Assembly (NCBI GenBank): GCA_964406935.1
Contig: CAYOTM010000002.1
Span: forward strand, 3,691 to 67,690
DNA length: 64,000 nucleotides
Direction of reading: 5' to 3'
DNA from: PWHG01 sp964406935
GTDB lineage: Bacteria > Patescibacteriota > Patescibacteriia > Patescibacteriales > UBA12465
The position numbers and the translations under genes were made by a program. Shown here piece after piece: positions 8,290-15,977 of this stretch. The notes under the pieces were generated by a model. It did no database searches and was not told the origin of the DNA. It saw only the letters and a list, made by a program, of their open reading frames with translations. How positions within the stretch are numbered: position 1 is the stretch's first letter; each line of letters begins with the position of its first letter.

Positions 8290-9291
8290 TTATTTAGCTA
8301 CTAATTGTCCGCAAGCCGCTGCAATTTCACTTCCCTGGCTATGACGAACCGTCACCGCTACTTTAGATTTTAATAAAATATTATAAAACTGCTTAATCCG
8401 CTCAGGGGATGATGCTTTAAAATCACGACCGGGATTATAGGGAATTAAATTTAATAAATATAAAGGCTTAGCCATTAATTTAGCTAATTCTTTGGCTTGA
8501 ATATCACTATCATTTACCCCAGCTAACATCACATACTCAAACATTAAGCGCCGACCAGTCTTTTGTAAATAAAAATCGGCTGCCTTAAAGATATCTTTTA
8601 AACTAGCCTGGTCAGCAGCCCTAGGCATTAAGCGCTGGCGCAAAGCATCATTAGGGGCATGCAAAGAAATAGCAAGATTAATTTGTAAATTTTCACTAGC
8701 TAATTTTTTAATCATTGCCGGCAAACCAACTGTAGAAACAGAAATTCGCCGCGCTCCAAAGTTAGTGGTTTCTGGGTTATTCAAAAATTTAATCGCCGCC
8801 ATCACTGCTTGATAATTTAATAAGGGTTCACCCATTCCCATAAATACCAAGTTATCAATTTTATGATTACTATTTTTTAAGTGCCTCCCCCAAAAAATAA
8901 ATTGATCAATAATTTCTTCTTTGGTTAAATTACGTTTAAAACCCAACTTACCAGTTGAACAAAAAGAGCAAGCCAAGGGACAACCTACCTGCGAAGATAC
9001 ACAAACAGTATAGCGCGAATTAGCCTGACGAATTAAAACAGTTTCAATTTTTAAACCATCGCTTAAAGTAATCAGAGCTTTTTGACTATTATTTTTTTTA
9101 TCAGCGTCCTTAATAATTTCTCCAGAAATACTTAAGGGACAAGCGGTTTCTAGTTTTTCTCGTAAACTTAAAGGTAGGGTAGTTAACTCTGACCAGGAAG
9201 TAATAAACTGTTGAAAGAGGGCCTGATTAATCTGCTGCCAGCGAAATTTTGGCTGATCTTGTAAGATAATTGATAATTGAGAAATATCCAT
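8290..9291 (-). CDS. rlmN: 23S rRNA (A2503-C2) / tRNA (A37-C2) methyltransferase RlmN
   Basis: A 333-residue radical SAM methyltransferase. The cluster motif CPLACSFC gives Cys104, Cys108 and Cys111; GMGEPLLNY binds SAM; and Cys327 near the C-terminus (AAACGQL) corresponds to the Cys that resolves the methylated intermediate. It modifies A2503 of 23S rRNA and A37 of some tRNAs. It is the last gene of the nine-gene minus-strand run and starts 11 bp after the phosphoesterase. Confidence 0.96.
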   Translation of the reverse strand: MDISQLSIILQDQPKFRWQQINQALFQQFITSWSELTTLPLSLREKLETACPLSISGEIIKDADKKNNSQKALITLSDGLKIETVLIRQANSRYTVCVSSQVGCPLACSFCSTGKLGFKRNLTKEEIIDQFIFWGRHLKNSNHKIDNLVFMGMGEPLLNYQAVMAAIKFLNNPETTNFGARRISVSTVGLPAMIKKLASENLQINLAISLHAPNDALRQRLMPRAADQASLKDIFKAADFYLQKTGRRLMFEYVMLAGVNDSDIQAKELAKLMAKPLYLLNLIPYNPGRDFKASSPERIKQFYNILLKSKVAVTVRHSQGSEIAAACGQLVAK

Positions 9292-9302
9292 ATAAATAAT
9301 TA

Positions 9303-10418
9303 TTAGGCTTTCTTAAGGGTGACTAAAACAATTTCTGAGGGTGGCCCAAGGCGTAAAGGTGGCCCCCAGGTGCCGGCTCCAGAAGTAACTGATAAGGTTA
9401 AACCCTGTTTATTAAAGACGCCAAAATCATGACCATTATATAAAGCTTTATTGGCAAAATTAAAGGGGAACATTTGACCAGCATGAGTATGACCAGATAG
9501 TTGTAAACTAATACCAGCTGCCTGGACGGCTGGTAGATCACGGGGTTCATGGAATAATAAGATACTAGGTTTGTGAGAATCATAACCCAATTTATTTAAT
9601 AAGGTTTCCCTGACATCGAGCGGACGAGCAAAGCCACACACCAAGCCAATAATTTGTAGGCCTTCAACCTCAATTAATTTATTTTCTAGCAATTGAATGC
9701 CTCCGCCAGCTAATAATTCCCTGACTTTATCTGAACCTAAATCTTCATCATGATTACCAAAGGAATAATATACTCCCAGTGGAGCTGTAAATTTATTAGG
9801 CAAATGATTGAGCCAAGAAAAATCAATTTCTACACCATCAAATAAATCTCCAGTGATACAAATAGCGTCAGCCTGCAAAGAATGAACTTTTTTTAATAAT
9901 TTTTTAAAAAATTGTTGGCGCCAAATTGGCCCTAAATGAACATCGGAAATATGAGCAATCGTCTTCCCCTCCCAACTAGCTGGTAAATTTTTTATCTTAA
10001 CTGTTATTTTTCTTACTCGTAAAAAATAAGCTAATAAAAATTCTACCAGTAATAAGGGGCCCTGCAAGATAAAAAATAAAATACTAACTAAATCAGCATT
10101 AAGATAAAAATTAAAGATAGTTAATACATTAGTGACTAGCCAGAAAAAGATAAATAATAATAAGGAATTAAGCATCACCCCACCCCATAAGGCGGCTAGT
10201 AAGTAACCTAAGCGAGTCCAGGCATTATCTCGAAAGCGAATCAAGGGAATGGCGGTGGTGGATAAAATAAAAAAAAGTAAGATTAGAAAAAACAAATAAA
10301 GATTAGCTTGAAAATTGAAATTTAAATGATAACGCCAAGCTAAAAAAACTAAAGCGTGTCCGCCTAAAAAACAAATAACTGTAATAATAAAAAATATTTT
10401 TTTCATAAAAAAAATCAC
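9303..10418 (-). CDS. Membrane-anchored calcineurin-like metallophosphoesterase (YkuE/YaeI type)
   Basis: A 371-residue protein. About four hydrophobic segments occupy the first 140 residues. A metallophosphoesterase domain follows with all metal motifs: AHISDVHLG, ITGDLFDG, FGNHDE, FHEPRDL and SGHTHAGQ. Relatives hydrolyse phosphoester or pyrophosphate bonds, some on lipid-linked substrates. The substrate here is unknown. It lies in the same run as eno and rlmN. Confidence 0.88.
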   Translation of the reverse strand: MIFFMKKIFFIITVICFLGGHALVFLAWRYHLNFNFQANLYLFFLILLFFILSTTAIPLIRFRDNAWTRLGYLLAALWGGVMLNSLLLFIFFWLVTNVLTIFNFYLNADLVSILFFILQGPLLLVEFLLAYFLRVRKITVKIKNLPASWEGKTIAHISDVHLGPIWRQQFFKKLLKKVHSLQADAICITGDLFDGVEIDFSWLNHLPNKFTAPLGVYYSFGNHDEDLGSDKVRELLAGGGIQLLENKLIEVEGLQIIGLVCGFARPLDVRETLLNKLGYDSHKPSILLFHEPRDLPAVQAAGISLQLSGHTHAGQMFPFNFANKALYNGHDFGVFNKQGLTLSVTSGAGTWGPPLRLGPPSEIVLVTLKKA

Positions 10419-10451
10419 CTAGTAGGGGTTTGGGTAGTCATGTATAAAAAT

Positions 10452-11747
10452 TTATTTGCCTGCAAAGGGCCAACGCCAATAAATTGCTTTATCGCCTAAC
10501 TCTTGTTCAATCGCTAATAAACGATTATATTTAGCCGTGCGTTCGCTGCGGGCGGGAGCACCAGTTTTAATTTGACCACCACCCATAGCAACGGCTAAAT
10601 CGGCAATAAAACTATCTTCAGTCTCACCACTACGATGAGAAATCACAAAATTTAAATCAGCTTGATGAGCTAAATTAATAGCGGCAATTGTTTCAGTAAG
10701 GGTCCCAATTTGATTTAATTTTATTAAAACAGAGTTGGTCGCCTTGGTGGTAATTCCTTTATTAATAAATTCCAAATTAGTAACGTATAAATCATCACCG
10801 ACAACTTGCCGCCAAGGATGAACTTGGGCAGTAAATTGACTAAAAGCTGACCAATCGTTTTCCGCGAATACATCTTCTAAAGAAACTAGTGGATAGCGAT
10901 CCATTAAAGTTTGATAATAAGCGCTTAGCTCTGAGCTAGAAAGTTCTTTATTTTCTTTTTTTAAATGATACAAATTGTCATGAAAAAATTCGTTGGCGGC
11001 CGCATCAATGGCAAAAACAATGTCTTCTCCTAAAGAGTAGCCACTTTCTATAACTGCCTCAGTTAATAACTTAAAGGGCTCTTCATTGTCAGCAAAATTT
11101 GGAGCAAAGCCACCTTCATCACCCACTCCCAAGTGATAACCCTTGTCTTTAAGAATTTTCCTTAAAGAATGATAAACTTCACTCCCCATGCGAATAGCTT
11201 CCGAAAAACTATGAGCTCCCACAGGTAAAATCATATATTCCTGAATATCACTGGACCAATTAGCATGCTGACCACCATTTAAAACATTCATCATTGGCAC
11301 CGGTAAAACATAGGGACCATCAGGCAGTGGGCTAAAGCGCAATAAATAATCATATAAAGGTTGGTGCAGCGCCGCGGCGGCAGATCGAGCGACAGCTAAA
11401 GACACCCCTAAAATCGCGTTCGCTCCTAAATTACTTTTATTATCAGTGCCGTCTAAATCAATCATTTGTTGATCAATCTCTATTTGTTTATCAGCTGCTT
11501 GACCAATAATACAAGGGGCAATTTTTTCTTCGATATTTTTTATAGCCTGAAGGACGCTTTTTCCTTGATAGCGACTAGAATCATTATCTCTTAACTCTAA
11601 GGCCTCATAGCTACCGGTTGAAGCCCCTGAAGGAACAGCTGCTTCGCCAGTAATGCCATTATTCAAAGAAACTTTAACCTGAACAGTGGGATGTCCTCGC
11701 GAATCTAAAATCTCCCAGGCTTTGATTGATTTAATAATCATCGACAT
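10452..11747 (-). CDS. eno: Enolase
   Basis: A 431-residue enolase, converting 2-phosphoglycerate to phosphoenolpyruvate with Mg. Seen: AWEILDSRGHPTV at the N-terminus, SGASTGSYEALELRD (the mobile loop), DEGGFAPN with Glu211, the metal site SLEDVF, and SHRSGETED-FIADLAVA near the C-terminus. Full length. It directly follows pyruvate kinase (11 bp), so consecutive glycolytic steps share an operon. Confidence 0.98.
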   Translation of the reverse strand: MSMIIKSIKAWEILDSRGHPTVQVKVSLNNGITGEAAVPSGASTGSYEALELRDNDSSRYQGKSVLQAIKNIEEKIAPCIIGQAADKQIEIDQQMIDLDGTDNKSNLGANAILGVSLAVARSAAAALHQPLYDYLLRFSPLPDGPYVLPVPMMNVLNGGQHANWSSDIQEYMILPVGAHSFSEAIRMGSEVYHSLRKILKDKGYHLGVGDEGGFAPNFADNEEPFKLLTEAVIESGYSLGEDIVFAIDAAANEFFHDNLYHLKKENKELSSSELSAYYQTLMDRYPLVSLEDVFAENDWSAFSQFTAQVHPWRQVVGDDLYVTNLEFINKGITTKATNSVLIKLNQIGTLTETIAAINLAHQADLNFVISHRSGETEDSFIADLAVAMGGGQIKTGAPARSERTAKYNRLLAIEQELGDKAIYWRWPFAGK

Positions 11748-11758
11748 ATATTTATAAA

Positions 11759-12793
11759 TTAATACTTAATAACATTTTCTTTATATAAATAACTACTGGT
11801 TCGCTTAATCACTTTGTTCAAAATACTAACTGCTTGGGAGGCATAATTTCCAATCGCGGTTTCATCAGACAACATAATAAAATCAGCCCCATCTAAGACA
11901 GCGTTGGCAATATCACTAACCTCAGCTCTAGTTGGATGAGAGTTGTCAATCATTGAAGTCATCACTTGAGTAGCGATAATCGCTGGTTTATCATGCCAAT
12001 GAGCATGACGTACAAGGTTCTTTTGAATAATTGGGAGCTCTTCCATTGGCACTTCAATTCCTAAATCACCGCGAGCGACCATAATCGCATCTGAGGCCTT
12101 GATAATAGCATCAATATTTTTTAAAGCAAGCGCTCGTTCAATTTTGGCAATAATCTTAATTTTACTTCCCTTGCCCAATAAACGTCGTAAGCGCAAGATA
12201 TCTTGAGCGGTTTGGACAAAAGATAGAGCAATATAATCAACTCCTAACTTCATAGCAAATTTTACATCCTTAATATCCTTGGCGGTCAACCCTCCTTTTT
12301 TAAAATTAGTATCGGGAATATTAATTCCGCGATGAGAAGTCAAGAGGCCGCCAATGATTACCCGGGCAAAAATAACTCGTTTTAAAACCTTAGTAACTTT
12401 TAATTCAATATCGCCATTAGCTAAAAATAAGGGATCACCTTTTTTGATATACTGATATAAATCCGGGCTATCAATCGGAATAATTTCACCGATATTAGCG
12501 GCTGGCCGTTTAATATAGGTAAACTGCACTTCTTGCTGGTGGCTTAAGAGTCGACCAGCTTCTGGTAATTGGCCAACCCTAATCCGGGGGCCCTGTAAAT
12601 CTTGAATAATGGTAATCTTTAAATTATGATCACGATTAATTTTATCAATAATTTTCTTTAAACGACGAAATTGAGCAAAGGTGGCGTGGGAAAAATTAAG
12701 GCGAATTACTTCTGCCCCAGCTTTAATAATTGATAATAATTTATCAGGATCTTCTGATTTAGGACCAACGGTCACAATAATTTTGGTAGCCAT
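11759..12793 (-). CDS. pyk: Pyruvate kinase, short form without C-terminal domain
   Basis: A 344-residue pyruvate kinase making pyruvate and ATP from phosphoenolpyruvate and ADP. Present: VTVGPKSED at the N-terminus, RLNFSHA, the B domain (about 65-150), IAKIERALAL (catalytic Lys region), MVARGDLG, and the signature TQVMTSMIDNSHPTRAEVSDIANAV. The protein ends right after the (beta/alpha)8 barrel (SDETAIGNYASQAV then about 20 residues). The usual C-terminal domain of about 120 residues, which holds allosteric sites, is absent. The stop is intact and enolase follows in 11 bp, so this is a natural short form, not a truncation. Confidence 0.95.
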   Translation of the reverse strand: MATKIIVTVGPKSEDPDKLLSIIKAGAEVIRLNFSHATFAQFRRLKKIIDKINRDHNLKITIIQDLQGPRIRVGQLPEAGRLLSHQQEVQFTYIKRPAANIGEIIPIDSPDLYQYIKKGDPLFLANGDIELKVTKVLKRVIFARVIIGGLLTSHRGINIPDTNFKKGGLTAKDIKDVKFAMKLGVDYIALSFVQTAQDILRLRRLLGKGSKIKIIAKIERALALKNIDAIIKASDAIMVARGDLGIEVPMEELPIIQKNLVRHAHWHDKPAIIATQVMTSMIDNSHPTRAEVSDIANAVLDGADFIMLSDETAIGNYASQAVSILNKVIKRTSSYLYKENVIKY

Positions 12794-12805
12794 ATAGTTG
12801 TAGAC

Positions 12806-13963
12806 TTACTTATTAATTAAGCGTAAATAATTTAATAAATTCTGAAAAAACTCTAAATTATTTAAACTGGCTAAACGCTGCCCCAAGGGGTCATTTAAAC
12901 GAAACAGATGATGCAAAAAAGCTTTGCTATAGAGTCTTAATTCAGGCAGTTGGCTTTGCGGATTAATCGCCGAAAAATCCTGAGAAAATTTTGCTTGTTT
13001 AATATTAAGGGGATGATAAAAATTAGGAAAAGTGCTAACAATTGATGGAATTTTTTTAAGTTTCTTGAAACCGGTGAACCGCGGGGAAAAATAAAATAAA
13101 CGACCGTGGCGCCCTTCTCTAGTGGGAATAACACAATCAAAAGCGTCCCAACCCATTAAATAAGAGCGAAAAATATCTTCAGGTAAACCAATTCCCAAGG
13201 CAAATCTCAAACTATTTTTTGGTAAAGCTTGAGCAGTAGCCGCCAGCGTACTAGCTAAAAAATTACCCGCCTGATCAACTGGTCTAGCGCCAAAACCATA
13301 ACCATCAAAACCGATATCAATTAAGGCGCGAGCACATTGTTGACGTAAGGCATGGTCCGCCCCTCCCTGAACTACAGCTAATAGTAAAGGTCGCTGTTTA
13401 TCAGTTAGTCGCCTCTTACTTATTTGCTTCTTATATTCTAATTGACAACGTTTAGCCCAAGAAATAGTGCGCTCAACCGCTTTTTCTAAAACCTGAGAAC
13501 TAGCTTCATTGGGTGGACAATCATCCAAACAAACCATTAAATCAGTACCCAAATCAAATTGAATTTGGATGGATTTTTCTGGACTTAAAATATGTTTCGA
13601 GCCATCAAGGGGGGAGCGAAATTCCACTTGCTCATCAGTAATCTTTCCTAAATTTTTATTTTTATGGATTAAAGAAAAAACTTGAAAGCCACCACTGTCT
13701 GACAATAATGGTTGATCCCAAGACATGAAACGATGAAGCCCACCAGCCTGTTTAATAATTTTTAAGCCTGGTTGTAGATAAAGATGCAAAGTGTTAACCA
13801 CTAAAGCCGGCACAGCCGCTTGTTTAACTGCTTGGTTATCAGTCAATTTAATAAAACCACGGGTAGCATCCGGAAAAAACAAGGGTGTAATTAAAGAACC
13901 ATGAGGAGTAATAATTTTCCCAGCTCTTAATTTTAATGAATAGTTAATAGTAATTTTTGACAC
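12806..13963 (-). CDS. tgt: tRNA-guanine transglycosylase (Tgt) family protein lacking the zinc site
   Basis: Start proposed at GTG 13963 (385 residues, close to the usual ~375), 10 bp after the upstream stop; ATGs further up would overlap that gene. Tgt swaps G34 of GUN-anticodon tRNAs for preQ1 or queuine. Catalytic parts remain: SDSGGFQVFSL (Asp89), CLDDCPP (Asp147), VQGG (Gln199), and nucleophile Asp276 in AFDCVIPTR. But the zinc ligands, normally Cys-x-Cys-x2-Cys and a His 26 residues later, are Ser337, Leu339, Leu342 and Asn368. The substrate loop GGLAVGE is also changed to GARPVDQ (225-231). The barrel is otherwise well conserved, so it is likely functional, perhaps with altered substrate use. 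Confidence 0.9.
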   Translation of the reverse strand: MSKITINYSLKLRAGKIITPHGSLITPLFFPDATRGFIKLTDNQAVKQAAVPALVVNTLHLYLQPGLKIIKQAGGLHRFMSWDQPLLSDSGGFQVFSLIHKNKNLGKITDEQVEFRSPLDGSKHILSPEKSIQIQFDLGTDLMVCLDDCPPNEASSQVLEKAVERTISWAKRCQLEYKKQISKRRLTDKQRPLLLAVVQGGADHALRQQCARALIDIGFDGYGFGARPVDQAGNFLASTLAATAQALPKNSLRFALGIGLPEDIFRSYLMGWDAFDCVIPTREGRHGRLFYFSPRFTGFKKLKKIPSIVSTFPNFYHPLNIKQAKFSQDFSAINPQSQLPELRLYSKAFLHHLFRLNDPLGQRLASLNNLEFFQNLLNYLRLINK

Positions 13964-13973
13964 AAAAATATAT

Positions 13974-15956
13974 TTATTCGACTCGACCATTGTTAGACAG
14001 GGCGGCAATCTCATCATCTTCAAGTTTACTGGTGGTTGGCCCGGCCTTCACTTGAAGTTCTCCTTGAGTAACAATATCAGTAGCCTTAATGGTCGCTCCG
14101 GGAGAAATAACTAAAATTTTATCCCGATCATTTTCCGTTGGGGTAAGACTAAGATTAAATTCCGCATCAGCTCGATAAATTGATAAAGGTAAACGACCAA
14201 TCTCCCAAATCACTTGCTGACTATCAGCTAAATAGGTAATTTCTCCAATATTAGTTTGGGCACGACCATCCCAATTAATGTAATTAGGTAAATTAAGAAT
14301 TACTTCAGTTCCTGATAATTCATGTAAAGTGTTTTTAACTGTCCAATAAACTCGGAAGGAGCTAGTTTCTCCTACTTTAGGAGGTAGCGGGCCAGAGCCA
14401 ACTGGAACATTATTGTCATCAAAATAGCGAATTTTTTCTGATAAATTAAGATCACTATTAATTAAACTAACAATTAAATTACTGCGATTATCTTCTAAAT
14501 CGCTACTTCCCAGGCCAAAACTAAATTGGGCCCAACTATTAATACTAAGATCGCGACCAAGATCTTTTTCTTGAAAATTTTTCACCTTTACTGAAAAGTT
14601 AATTTCTCCACCGCGCTCAGACAATAATTCAGCTAAAGCGGGAATTTCTTCCTTGGTCCACACAATTACTCCGTCCATAACAGTCCCCCCTAAACTACTA
14701 GAAAAAGATGACCAGTCAACCATCTCCCCCTCTAAAACAGCCATCACCACAACATCCCGTAAAATAGCTTGACCATAATTATTATAACTTAAAGAATAAT
14801 TTAAAGTTTGACCAAAATTAACTGCCTGATCACCCTTATTATCATTAAGGCTTAAAGATAGGCTTAAATCACTCTGCATAACTTCAAAGTTTAATTTCTT
14901 ATCCCAAATTAAACGTTCTTGACCGACTAGATCTTTGTTAAATAAATCTAAAGATAATTCCGCCTGATCGGTAATTTTTTCGCTGACTTTAAATTTAATT
15001 ACTAAATCAAAACGCTGATTATCAACAAATAAATTAGTTAGGCGCCAGCGTTCATTAGTAATTTTTTCTAGCTGAGATTCGGTGCCCTGACTCGCCTCCT
15101 TTAAACTAACTGAAGTGATATTAAAATTTTCTGGAGAATTAATCACTAAAATTAAATCATCAAAATTAATATTAGCAAAATCATAAAAAGATAAACTAAT
15201 TTCTGATTCTTGACCGACTAGAGTGTTATTAGAATAATTAATAGCCGTCACAAACCCTAAATTATCAATCAAGGTATTACTGGAAGCTTCTCGGACAAAT
15301 TGACTAGAAATATTACTAGGAACGTAGGTCAGACGAGCGGTTAACACATTGGGTGAATCAAGACGACCAAATAAACGACCACGAAGCAAAAGCTGGGCGC
15401 TTTCACCGGGATCTAAGTCAGCTAAATTCCAGGTATTATTATTAACTGAATCAACTGACTTCTCAGTTAAGAAGAAATTATTAGGAAAGACTAATTCTAA
15501 ATTAATTTGGCTAATCGCGACATTAGATGAGTTACGATACTCAATAATATAGTCAAATTCTTCGCCCGCTCTAATTTTTTCGGGAGCAATAATTTGTAAA
15601 TCTAAACCCGTAGATCGCGATTCCTGATTAATAAAATAATAATAAATCAAGTAAACAGCGCTGGCTAAAATGGCCAGTAAAAATAAATTTTTAAAAATTG
15701 TTAATAACCAAGATTTCTTTTTTTTAAAATTTTGATTAGTTACATCTACTAAATTACCCTCCTGATCACGATAAATAGCGGACAAATTATTTTCAATCTC
15801 TTCTTCTCGAATTTCCCTACCAACTACTTTTTCAAAACTCGATACCTCTTGTTCGGTCGGTAAGGGGCGCTCAACAAATTTAGACAAACTAGAACTGGAG
15901 TCTTGAGGGACTTTAGATTTAAGTTGCTCTTCTTTAGCTGATTTATTGTTTAACAT
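13974..15956 (-). CDS. Membrane-anchored protein with DUF11-like beta-sandwich repeats
   Basis: A 660-residue protein. A cytoplasmic N-terminus of about 85 polar residues is followed by one membrane helix (about 88-108, TIFKNLFLLAILASAVYLIY), then an extracellular region of several beta-rich domains with phrases such as FDYIIEYRNSSN, LADLDPGESAQLLLRG, LNYSLSYNNYGQA and GETSSFRVYWTVKN. These resemble the DUF11/conserved-repeat domains of surface proteins. No enzyme motif is seen. It follows the DUF4012 gene by 21 bp. Inferred role: cell envelope structure or adhesion. Confidence 0.72.
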   Translation of the reverse strand: MLNNKSAKEEQLKSKVPQDSSSSLSKFVERPLPTEQEVSSFEKVVGREIREEEIENNLSAIYRDQEGNLVDVTNQNFKKKKSWLLTIFKNLFLLAILASAVYLIYYYFINQESRSTGLDLQIIAPEKIRAGEEFDYIIEYRNSSNVAISQINLELVFPNNFFLTEKSVDSVNNNTWNLADLDPGESAQLLLRGRLFGRLDSPNVLTARLTYVPSNISSQFVREASSNTLIDNLGFVTAINYSNNTLVGQESEISLSFYDFANINFDDLILVINSPENFNITSVSLKEASQGTESQLEKITNERWRLTNLFVDNQRFDLVIKFKVSEKITDQAELSLDLFNKDLVGQERLIWDKKLNFEVMQSDLSLSLSLNDNKGDQAVNFGQTLNYSLSYNNYGQAILRDVVVMAVLEGEMVDWSSFSSSLGGTVMDGVIVWTKEEIPALAELLSERGGEINFSVKVKNFQEKDLGRDLSINSWAQFSFGLGSSDLEDNRSNLIVSLINSDLNLSEKIRYFDDNNVPVGSGPLPPKVGETSSFRVYWTVKNTLHELSGTEVILNLPNYINWDGRAQTNIGEITYLADSQQVIWEIGRLPLSIYRADAEFNLSLTPTENDRDKILVISPGATIKATDIVTQGELQVKAGPTTSKLEDDEIAALSNNGRVE

Positions 15957-15977
15957 ATTATAATAAATTTTAATTTT

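Noticed and set aside
13964..14023. ATG start for tgt at 14023.
   Set aside because: It would overlap the upstream gene by 50 bp and add residues foreign to the family; the GTG at 13963 gives a normal N-terminus.
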